A stretch of 12,976 nucleotides of DNA. It comes from an uncultured Prevotella sp. GTDB taxonomy: Bacteria; Bacteroidota; Bacteroidia; Bacteroidales; Bacteroidaceae. The position numbers were made by a program, and so were the translations under genes. This document shows positions 7,303-12,976 of the stretch, piece after piece. The stretch covers positions 1 through 12,976 of the forward strand of contig USQD01000028.1 of assembly GCA_900556795.1 (NCBI GenBank), given 5' to 3'. Positions within the stretch are counted from its first letter, which is position 1. Each line of letters starts with the position of its first letter. Below the pieces are notes generated by a model. The model made no database searches. It was not told the DNA's origin and saw only the letters and a program-made list of their open reading frames with translations.

Positions 7303-7332
7303 TTCTTCACTCTTCGTTCTTCACTCTTCACT
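7303..7332 (-). repeat. Heptanucleotide tandem repeat upstream of menC
   Basis: Four consecutive 7-base units occupy 7304-7331: TCTTCAC, TCTTCGT, TCTTCAC, TCTTCAC (on the minus strand, GTGAAGA-type units). A 13-base perfect direct repeat, TTCTTCACTCTTC, is visible at 7303-7315 and 7317-7329. The array lies in the 82-base gap between menC and the upstream gene. As I recall, GAAGAGTGAAGA-type strings are common between genes in Bacteroidales. Confidence 0.85.
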
Positions 7333-7351
7333 AAAAAAGTGCTCTACACTT
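7333..7351 (-). terminator. Terminator of the GNAT-nitrilase gene
   Basis: On the minus strand AAGTG, loop TAGAG, CACTT forms a 5-bp stem (7337-7351), continued by a run of T (complement of the A-run at 7333-7338). It lies 3 bases after the TAG stop of the gene at 7355. The stem is short, so termination may be incomplete. Confidence 0.6.
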
Positions 7352-7354
7352 AAC

Positions 7355-8884
7355 CTACTTCTTCTGTTTCAACTCATACAGGTCTTTACGGCGATCACGA
7401 AGATTTCTAACGGCACCGTAAGTATGAAGCTCGTTCAAGAGATTCAAATCAACATCTGATACGAGAATCATCTCGGTATTAGGTGTTGCCTCCGAACGCT
7501 TACCATCGTTAGGGAAGGCGAAATCGCAAGGAGTAAACACGGCACTCTGGGCATACTGGATATCCATGTTGTGAACACGTGGCAGGTTACCCACACTACC
7601 TGCAATGGCTACATAACATTCGTTCTCAATGGCACGAGCCTGTGCACAGACTCTTACTCTAGAGTAAGCATTCTGCGTATCGGTCATGAATGGAACGAAG
7701 AGGATCTGCATACCATCCTCTGCCATCAGACGGGAAAGTTCAGGGAACTCCACATCATAGCAGATCACGATACCTATCTTACCGCAATCGGTATCGAAAG
7801 TCTGGATATGGCTACCGCCACTCAATCCCCAGCACTTCTGCTCATCTGGAGTTACGTGAATCTTCTCATACATGTCCACGCTACCATCTCTACGGCAAAG
7901 GAAACCGACGTTATAGAGGGAATCGTCCTTGAGATAAGGCATACTACCGGTAATGATATTGATGTTGTAGCTGATGGCCAGTTCACGGAAACGGTCACGG
8001 ATTTCTTCTGTATATTGAGCCATCATGCGGATGCTCTGTGCCTCACCCAAATCGTTGAATCTCGCCATCAATGGCGCATTGAAATACTCTGGGAAGAGGA
8101 TAAAATCGCTCTTGTAATCGCTCACGGAATCCACGAAGAACTCTACCTGCTCAAAAAGGTCGTCTACCGAAGCGTATGGACGCATCTGCCACTGTACCAG
8201 ACCGATTCGCACGGTTGGTTTTCTATCTACATAGGAATCCGTAGGTGGCTGATAGTAGATATTATCCCACTGCAAGAGGGTTGCGCAGTGTTCGCTCTCC
8301 TCATCACTAGGAAGATAGTTGCGGATCACACGACGCACGTGGAAGTCGTTGGAAAGCTGGAAGGTAAGAACCGGGTCATAAATCTCACGGTTTCTTACGT
8401 GTTCGATATACTCCTTAGGGCGCATCTTGTCGGCATACTTATGATAGTTTGGAATACGACCACCAAACATGATTGCCTTCAGGTTGAGCTTCTCGCAGAG
8501 TTCCTTGCGATACTCATACATACGACGAGCCAATCGCAAGCCACGATAATCAGGATGGATAAATACTTCAATACCATAAAGAATATTGCCGTTTGGCTGG
8601 TGGGTATTGAAGGTTTCATTACCTGTAACCTGAGCATAGGTATGGTCGCCTTTTACCATATTATAGTTGACAATGATGGAGAGCGCACAGCCCACAATCT
8701 TATCGTCAACGATAATAACCACCTGTCCCTCAGGGAAGATTGTAATGAGTTTCTTAATTTGTTCTTTTGTCCAGAATACATCTGAGTCTGCGTAAATACG
8801 CTTAAATGACTTGGCAAGCTGGTCATAATCCTCCATGCGGAGGTTGCGCATGCTCACCTTTTCGATTTTTCGAGTTGGTTCCAT
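7355..8884 (-). CDS. Bifunctional GNAT acetyltransferase / carbon-nitrogen hydrolase
   Basis: This is a two-domain cytoplasmic protein of 509 residues. Residues about 10-190 form a GNAT domain with acetyl-CoA binding motif A around VFIHPDYRGLRLARRMYEY (107-125). Residues about 225-485 form a nitrilase-superfamily amidase with the complete catalytic triad Glu266 (FILFPEYF), Lys341 (YEKIHVTP) and Cys375 (GIVICYDVEFPE). The same arrangement and length occur in Bacillus subtilis YhcX and in many Bacteroidetes proteins annotated as bifunctional GNAT/carbon-nitrogen hydrolase. The substrate is not known; a coupled acetylation and amide hydrolysis of a small molecule is a guess. It has its own consensus promoter (8923-8953) and a terminator (7333-7351), so it is probably monocistronic, with possible leakage into menC. 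The start ATG lies about 31 bases from the predicted transcription start. Confidence 0.93.
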   Translation of the reverse strand: MEPTRKIEKVSMRNLRMEDYDQLAKSFKRIYADSDVFWTKEQIKKLITIFPEGQVVIIVDDKIVGCALSIIVNYNMVKGDHTYAQVTGNETFNTHQPNGNILYGIEVFIHPDYRGLRLARRMYEYRKELCEKLNLKAIMFGGRIPNYHKYADKMRPKEYIEHVRNREIYDPVLTFQLSNDFHVRRVIRNYLPSDEESEHCATLLQWDNIYYQPPTDSYVDRKPTVRIGLVQWQMRPYASVDDLFEQVEFFVDSVSDYKSDFILFPEYFNAPLMARFNDLGEAQSIRMMAQYTEEIRDRFRELAISYNINIITGSMPYLKDDSLYNVGFLCRRDGSVDMYEKIHVTPDEQKCWGLSGGSHIQTFDTDCGKIGIVICYDVEFPELSRLMAEDGMQILFVPFMTDTQNAYSRVRVCAQARAIENECYVAIAGSVGNLPRVHNMDIQYAQSAVFTPCDFAFPNDGKRSEATPNTEMILVSDVDLNLLNELHTYGAVRNLRDRRKDLYELKQKK

Positions 8885-8922
8885 AACAACTGTATTTTTA
8901 TTTTAAAATCTAAATCCGGCTG

Positions 8923-8953
8923 CAAAGTTACTGCAAATTATAGATACGGCAAA
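8923..8953 (-). promoter_or_regulatory. Bacteroidetes-type promoter for the GNAT-nitrilase gene
   Basis: On the minus strand TTTG (8950-8953) and TAACTTTG (8923-8930) are separated by exactly 19 bases. This matches the TTTG and TAnnTTTG consensus. Transcription would start near 8916, about 31 bases before the ATG. The -33 TTTG overlaps the end of the hairpin at 8951-8991. Confidence 0.8.
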
Positions 8954-8991
8954 GAGTTTTCGCAAATAATTGATATTTACGAAAACTCTTT
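8951..8991. terminator. Long inverted repeat between the phosphoethanolamine-transferase and GNAT-nitrilase genes
   Basis: AAAGAGTTTTCG (8951-8962) pairs perfectly with CGAAAACTCTTT (8980-8991). After one C/A mismatch, AAATA (8964-8968) pairs with TATTT (8974-8978) around a 5-base loop. The T-rich tail is on the plus strand, where no gene needs it. On the minus strand it follows the gene ending at 9031 and could be a backup terminator. It may also act as a regulatory site, because it touches the promoter of the next gene. Confidence 0.6.
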
Positions 8992-9007
8992 TTATATATT
9001 TTGCTGT

Positions 9008-9025
9008 AAGAAAGCCTTTTGGCTT
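9008..9025 (-). terminator. Probable terminator of the phosphoethanolamine-transferase operon
   Basis: On the minus strand AAGCC, loop AAAA, GGCTT (9012-9025) is followed by TTCTTAC. It begins 5 bases after the TAA stop of the gene at 9031. The stem is only 5 bp, and the longer inverted repeat at 8951-8991 lies just beyond. Confidence 0.55.
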
Positions 9026-9030
9026 AGAAT

Positions 9031-10755
9031 TTAGCGCAAAAACTTGGCATCTTCCTGCGGTATTGCCTCGTCATGATCATCGAGATAGAGCAACTTTAGC
9101 GGATGATATTTATCACTTGCCACCGAATATTCATCCTGACGATAATGGGTCTGAATGCCACCGATGCCCAACATGGTATGAAAAGCCGAAAGACTACTCT
9201 GTACCTGTTTTGACCGATTTTCTCCCAATGCCTTCAATATATCCGGATATTGTTTACTGAATCCATCAGAAGTCCAGATGATGAAAGGCACATGCAGTTC
9301 GTAATCCGAAGCCTTCGGGGCAGCATGAAGGAAGAGGTGGCGATCATCATCGAAGATATTCTCTCCATGATCGCTGGTATAGAGCATCGCTGAGGTTGGC
9401 TGGCAGTATACACCATCCGTCTTAGTCTGTATCCCCTCCCATTTCTGCAGACGTTCAATGATACCATGCAGGATATAATCGGTATATCGGATGGTATTAT
9501 CATAGGCATTCAAGAGGTCACGCCGATTCTCCGACTTTGCCTCACTTCTGCTATCGGGCTTGAAATAAGCGAAACTACGGGGATAACGCTCCTGATAATT
9601 GAAGTGGGAACCATAGGAATGAAGAACCACGAAGAGCTTGCGATAACGGTAATGGGCAGACGAGGAAGCATCAGCCTTGGGCAATATCTCATCCAGTTTC
9701 TGCAACAGATCCTCATCATAATGGTTGCCTTGCAAAGCATCCTCTTTCTTCAGAAAATAATGTTCATCAGCCTGTTCTCCCAAAAAATCGATAAACGAAT
9801 GATTGGGCAACTGGTTGCTGATAAACACAGTATGGAATCCGGCTTCCTTAAAGGCCGCCAGGATGCCTTTCTCATGAAAAAGTCGCTCAAAATCCTCGGC
9901 TGATGCAGCAGACAAGAGCATCGGTACACTCTTATGGGTGGTATTGCTCTGCGTTGTCACATTCGGGAAAGCTTTGATACCCGGTGTCTTGGAAAGCAGA
10001 GGATTGGTATTCCGAGGATAGCCGTAAAGACTGAAATTATGAGCTCGTGCCGTCTCTCCTACTACCATCACATACACCTCGGGAGCCGTGGCAGAATGCT
10101 CGCTCCTGGCATCAAACTTAAAATTCCGGCTTACCTCCTTATAATTCTCTGAAGCAGCATTGCGCTCAAAAGCCAGATAAAGGTTGTAGCAGATATTGAC
10201 GGGATAAAGCTGATTGCGCATACGGTAATCATCCACCATCAGATAGCTTGCCAGCAGACAGAACAGTCCTATAGCCCCAATCTGCATTGCCCAATGGCGG
10301 ACTCTCTGCTGGAAAGAAACCGACAACCGGCTATCTCTTCTGATATTGACACCCCCCAGGATAAGCAAGGGCAAATAAACCACGAAGACACCAACCACGG
10401 CAGGAGCCAGATTATCGAGCAGCTCCATCGCCTCACCGGGATTGGTAGTTACGAGATTCAAAAACATATCTACCGCTATCACTCCCGTTCCGAAAAGATA
10501 AAGCAATACCAGCTGGAACGCAGCGAAAAAGACAAAGATAAATGCCCACCATATCATCTTACCAGGACGCTTAGCCGCAGAAAAGAACAACATATACAGC
10601 GACAAAGGCAGCAACACATTGACACCACATGCCCACGGAGTCAAACACTCGGTATAACACAAGGCTATATTAGGCAACAGCAATGCCACCACAGCATAAG
10701 CATACAGGAATTGCCCCGATGACACCTTATTATATATATAGGATAAACGATTCAT
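9031..10755 (-). CDS. Phosphoethanolamine transferase (EptA/MCR-like, sulfatase fold)
   Basis: This inner-membrane enzyme should move phosphoethanolamine from phosphatidylethanolamine to an envelope acceptor such as lipid A or another glycan. The 574 residues start with about five membrane segments (roughly 16-36, 44-60, 68-90, 117-135, 155-173), followed by a periplasmic sulfatase-like domain. Key residues fit the family: Glu234 in VMVVGETARAHNFSLYGYPR, a TxxSVP nucleophile Thr273 (TTHKSVPMLLS) 39 residues later, which is the same spacing as E246/T285 of MCR-1, and metal ligands Asp462-His463 (TSDHGE). The cysteines that flank the nucleophile in MCR-1 are absent here (M279 replaces the second). 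It is the last gene of a minus-strand unit, 12 bases after the Omp85-type gene. A purine-rich AAGAGAAGA abuts the start. The acceptor is unknown. Confidence 0.9.
   Translation of the reverse strand: MNRLSYIYNKVSSGQFLYAYAVVALLLPNIALCYTECLTPWACGVNVLLPLSLYMLFFSAAKRPGKMIWWAFIFVFFAAFQLVLLYLFGTGVIAVDMFLNLVTTNPGEAMELLDNLAPAVVGVFVVYLPLLILGGVNIRRDSRLSVSFQQRVRHWAMQIGAIGLFCLLASYLMVDDYRMRNQLYPVNICYNLYLAFERNAASENYKEVSRNFKFDARSEHSATAPEVYVMVVGETARAHNFSLYGYPRNTNPLLSKTPGIKAFPNVTTQSNTTHKSVPMLLSAASAEDFERLFHEKGILAAFKEAGFHTVFISNQLPNHSFIDFLGEQADEHYFLKKEDALQGNHYDEDLLQKLDEILPKADASSSAHYRYRKLFVVLHSYGSHFNYQERYPRSFAYFKPDSRSEAKSENRRDLLNAYDNTIRYTDYILHGIIERLQKWEGIQTKTDGVYCQPTSAMLYTSDHGENIFDDDRHLFLHAAPKASDYELHVPFIIWTSDGFSKQYPDILKALGENRSKQVQSSLSAFHTMLGIGGIQTHYRQDEYSVASDKYHPLKLLYLDDHDEAIPQEDAKFLR
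10724..10742 (-). repeat. 19-base repeat copy 2 (start of the phosphoethanolamine-transferase gene)
   Basis: On the minus strand this reads CCTATATATATAATAAGGT and encodes YIYNKV at residues 6-11 of the transferase. It is identical in sequence and reading frame to the copy at 5374-5392 in menE. Confidence 0.7.
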
Positions 10756-10767
10756 TCTTCTCTTGTA

Positions 10768-11940
10768 TTAAAATGCCTCATTGATATTAAACAGGAAGCC
10801 AGACTGTCCCGACTTACCAAATCCATAATCCAAACGCACATTGACATTCTTCTTAAACTCCCATCGGTAACCCACACCAACATTAGGCAAAATCCGATTA
10901 CTGCGCAATTCAGAGAATTTAGGAAAAACGGTTCCAGCTCCAGCCCAAACCACGATGCCATTCCGTTTCCAAACATGTTGGCGCAACTCCACCGTAGCCT
11001 CCAGGGAATGCTTGTCACGGTAACGACCCTCGTAATAACCACGCATAGAACTGGTTCCACCTAAATTGGCCATCATACCCCATGAAGGATTGCCGAAATT
11101 GAAATTTGCTCCAAAATCTTCGGCAAGAACCGTACCCTCTCCCAACTGCTGATAGCTGTCAAAACGGAACTTCGTGGTACTGAAGGCATAATCATTACCC
11201 ATAAACCGGGGGCGGAACATCTGCTTCAGATTGAGATAGATGCCCCGATGCGGATTGGTAAGATTATCACGATTATCATATACCAGCGATACACCGGCTC
11301 CCACATTCCATGTATGGTGATCCATTCCATTCAGTAACTCCGGACGCTCAATGTGCTTACCAATTACATAATCATAACTAGCCATCGGACCAACATAGAA
11401 ATTGTCTGCCACCCGGAACAGAAAAGCAGCCTCAGCCTGTGCCTGCCATCGCTTCATGTCGCTCTTATTGTCATCGTTATCGCCCATCTCGTAACCTATT
11501 CCCCAAAAATCAGAAGGGAAAGAATAGAAATAGAGACGATAGTCTATGCGATAACGACCACGAGGTGCTATATGATTTCCACGAACACCCAACATATAGA
11601 AACCTACCGTGCTCACATCACCAAAAAGCGAAACATTGGAAGGAGGAAGTAGGGTATCCTTGGGGTCTGAACGATAAAGACCTGCCGCTACCATTCCTAA
11701 GCCAAACTTCGTATCAGAAGCATAGTGAGGACCTCCGATGATACTAAAGTCAAACCGCTTATGCTCCTTGTTTTTGTTGGCATCATTAAAATAGTCAAGA
11801 AATCGTGTCATCCATGATTTTCTGGCATACCGGGTTGTATCCACCATCTGCTGTGAGGGGATTGTATCTTGCGAAAATGGCTTAGAGGCATAACAGCCCA
11901 ATGCCATCATCATGACTAGTATTGTCAGTATATGCTTCAT
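10768..11940 (-). CDS. Omp85/BamA-TamA family outer-membrane barrel without POTRA domains
   Basis: This is a 390-residue outer-membrane protein. Residues 1-18 are a signal peptide (MKHILTILVMMMALGCYA). After a ~45-residue polar linker the chain is nearly all beta-strand. Two Omp85 signatures are visible: LVYDNRDNLTNPHRGIYLNL (219-238) and the inward-loop motif SSMRGYYEGRYRDK with R300-G301-Y302. The chain ends in Phe (FNINEAF), as expected for insertion by the BAM machinery. There is no room for POTRA domains, so it is not BamA itself. It belongs with the Bacteroidetes 'BamA/TamA family outer membrane protein' class, whose role is unknown. It is 33 bases downstream of the PCMD gene and 12 bases upstream of the phosphoethanolamine transferase, so an operon is likely. 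Confidence 0.9.
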   Translation of the reverse strand: MKHILTILVMMMALGCYASKPFSQDTIPSQQMVDTTRYARKSWMTRFLDYFNDANKNKEHKRFDFSIIGGPHYASDTKFGLGMVAAGLYRSDPKDTLLPPSNVSLFGDVSTVGFYMLGVRGNHIAPRGRYRIDYRLYFYSFPSDFWGIGYEMGDNDDNKSDMKRWQAQAEAAFLFRVADNFYVGPMASYDYVIGKHIERPELLNGMDHHTWNVGAGVSLVYDNRDNLTNPHRGIYLNLKQMFRPRFMGNDYAFSTTKFRFDSYQQLGEGTVLAEDFGANFNFGNPSWGMMANLGGTSSMRGYYEGRYRDKHSLEATVELRQHVWKRNGIVVWAGAGTVFPKFSELRSNRILPNVGVGYRWEFKKNVNVRLDYGFGKSGQSGFLFNINEAF

Positions 11941-11973
11941 AAAGTCTATAATCTTTGATTCTACATGTGATTT

Positions 11974-12939
11974 TTACTCGTAAACCAATGCCACATTATC
12001 TATCCACAATGTATTACCCGGTGTACCGATATAGGCTCCACCATGGGATGAAGAGAACTGCAGGATAAGATGCGTAGGCGTCTCATGAATGCCCGCCCAT
12101 CCGGTTTCCCTTACCGGCACACTCTTTCCCTTGCTGTTGCGGGCATAGTCGGTAGAGCGAAGTCCCATCGTAGCAGCATCATAACCAGCCATGTGACGGA
12201 TATCGCCATAATGAATGGTATAAGTAGCATCATTCACCCATCCGTTGGTGCTTTTTCCATACTTTACTACCATCGTGCCCACTCGTTTGGCAGTGATGTT
12301 TCCCCGAGCATCTTCATGGCGCTTCTGCAAATAGAGTACGGCAATGGCATAGTCGCGACCTGCCACAGTGGATGCTCCACTGAATCCATTCTGCTTGATA
12401 CGGTTGGCTGATTGAGGCATATATGTTTTATAGTCAAATTGTACTGCCTTAGGACGTGCAGTGAACGGAATACCCCAATTGATGGCTTTCGGACCATCTT
12501 TGGTACTCGTAATCGGTTCACGTACATCACCCAGGAAAAGGGAACCTGCTGCCAGAACCTTGATATTGATAAGTCCAAGCACCTTCACTTTCTCTATATG
12601 GGTTTGCAATTTAGCACAATATCCATTGCCACGCTTGTCACGATAAACCGAGTTATTGGTTTTGTAGATACCCGAAACATGTGCCAGAACATTGGATGAT
12701 CCCCAGGGGGAACCACCCTTGTTGGTATAAGGAGTATTACCATTGAGGGTCATATTAGGCCCTACGGCATAGATGGTTTTCTGATTTCCACCAATGATAG
12801 CCGACTCCTTGATGTTTCTAATCACCCAGTGATCCATGTTTCCATATTTTAATGGAACTACCTTTTTCTGTCCTTGTACAGGAAGGCCAGATAAGGATGC
12901 TAAAGCTATTGCCAATCTCAATACTATTTTTTTTTCCAT
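11974..12939 (-). CDS. Secreted PCMD-domain protein (putative carbohydrate metabolism domain)
   Basis: This is a secreted protein of 321 residues when started at MEKK (12939). Residues 1-23 act as a signal peptide (MEKKIVLRLAIALASLSGLP, VQG). The body has the recognisable PCMD (PF13201-like) pattern: GSPWGSSNV (76-84), NGYCAKLQTHIEKVKVLGLI (105-124), AAGSLFLGDV (130-139), GIPFTARPKAVQFDYKTYMP (146-165), and a closing strand GNTLWIDNVALVYE (308-321). The family is a Bacteroidetes surface or periplasmic beta-sandwich of unproven function. A longer reading frame opening at 12957 adds MLLRSG, but those codons come from sequencing adapter plus two or three bases and are not real. Codons 2-5 contain a run of nine A. 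The true upstream sequence and promoter are missing. It is the first gene seen of the unit with the Omp85-type barrel. Confidence 0.85.
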   Translation of the reverse strand: MEKKIVLRLAIALASLSGLPVQGQKKVVPLKYGNMDHWVIRNIKESAIIGGNQKTIYAVGPNMTLNGNTPYTNKGGSPWGSSNVLAHVSGIYKTNNSVYRDKRGNGYCAKLQTHIEKVKVLGLINIKVLAAGSLFLGDVREPITSTKDGPKAINWGIPFTARPKAVQFDYKTYMPQSANRIKQNGFSGASTVAGRDYAIAVLYLQKRHEDARGNITAKRVGTMVVKYGKSTNGWVNDATYTIHYGDIRHMAGYDAATMGLRSTDYARNSKGKSVPVRETGWAGIHETPTHLILQFSSSHGGAYIGTPGNTLWIDNVALVYE

Positions 12940-12942
12940 ACC

Positions 12943-12976
12943 AGATCGTAAGAGCACACGTCTGAACTCCAGTCAC
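12943..12976 (+). other. Illumina TruSeq adapter sequence at the contig end (artefact)
   Basis: These 34 bases match the standard TruSeq read-1 3' adapter over its full constant part up to the index. They open AGATCG and close with CTGAACTCCAGTCAC. A single substitution lies at 12949 (T where the adapter has G). They are not genomic. The real sequence ends at about 12942. Confidence 0.97.

Noticed and set aside
7303..7332. Tandem repeats as a possible CRISPR remnant
   Set aside because: Units are 7 bases with no spacers, far too short for a CRISPR repeat, and no cas genes are present.
7571..8785. Long open frame (404 codons) on the plus strand opposite the GNAT-nitrilase gene
   Set aside because: It is a mirror of a gene with two recognisable domains and complete catalytic residues; its own translation shows no domain or coherent fold pattern.
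11872..11940. Lipobox-like ALGC in the Omp85-type protein
   Set aside because: A Cys at residue 15 follows ALG, but an Omp85 barrel does not need a lipid anchor, and CYA is a plausible ordinary signal-peptidase site; a lipoprotein call is not supported.

Overview
The window looks like a chromosomal fragment of a Bacteroidetes bacterium, most likely Prevotellaceae (Segatella/Prevotella copri-like). Three things point there: two near-perfect Bacteroidetes sigma-factor promoters (TTTG, 19 bases, TAnnTTTG) upstream of aroB and of the GNAT-nitrilase gene; almost no Shine-Dalgarno sequences before starts; and a Bacteroidetes-type repertoire (PCMD protein, N-terminally short MenE, SusD-less TonB-receptor-like barrel with a carboxypeptidase-regulatory-like domain, GNAT/carbon-nitrogen hydrolase fusion). 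Genus assignment is inference. The last 34 bases are Illumina TruSeq adapter with one mismatch, so the window is probably a whole assembled contig whose right end is artificial.

Layout, left to right. A small outer-membrane beta-barrel gene (13-567, +) converges on a large TonB-receptor-like barrel gene (725-3649, -); three hairpins lie between them. A 292-base divergent intergenic region follows, holding the aroB promoter, a structured leader and a direct repeat near the barrel gene. aroB (3942-4988, +) converges on menE, with a bidirectional-type terminator between. menC (6145-7272, -) and menE (5028-6041, -) are the OSB-synthase and OSB-CoA ligase steps of menaquinone synthesis; the 103 bases between them hold two related palindromes. 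Upstream on the same strand is a GNAT-nitrilase fusion gene (7355-8884, -) with its own promoter and terminator. The right third is a tight minus-strand unit: secreted PCMD protein (11974-12939), POTRA-less Omp85-type barrel (10768-11940), and phosphoethanolamine transferase (9031-10755), with gaps of 33 and 12 bases.

How the genes work together: AroB feeds the shikimate pathway to chorismate, the precursor from which MenC and MenE products derive, so the middle block is loosely one metabolic theme although the genes are not co-transcribed. Both flanks are cell-envelope genes. No phage, plasmid, CRISPR, toxin-antitoxin, tRNA or rRNA signal was seen. I found no clear new biological system. The least explained unit is the PCMD/Omp85/phosphoethanolamine-transferase operon; the other points of interest are small repeats, an insert in MenC and the adapter artefact.
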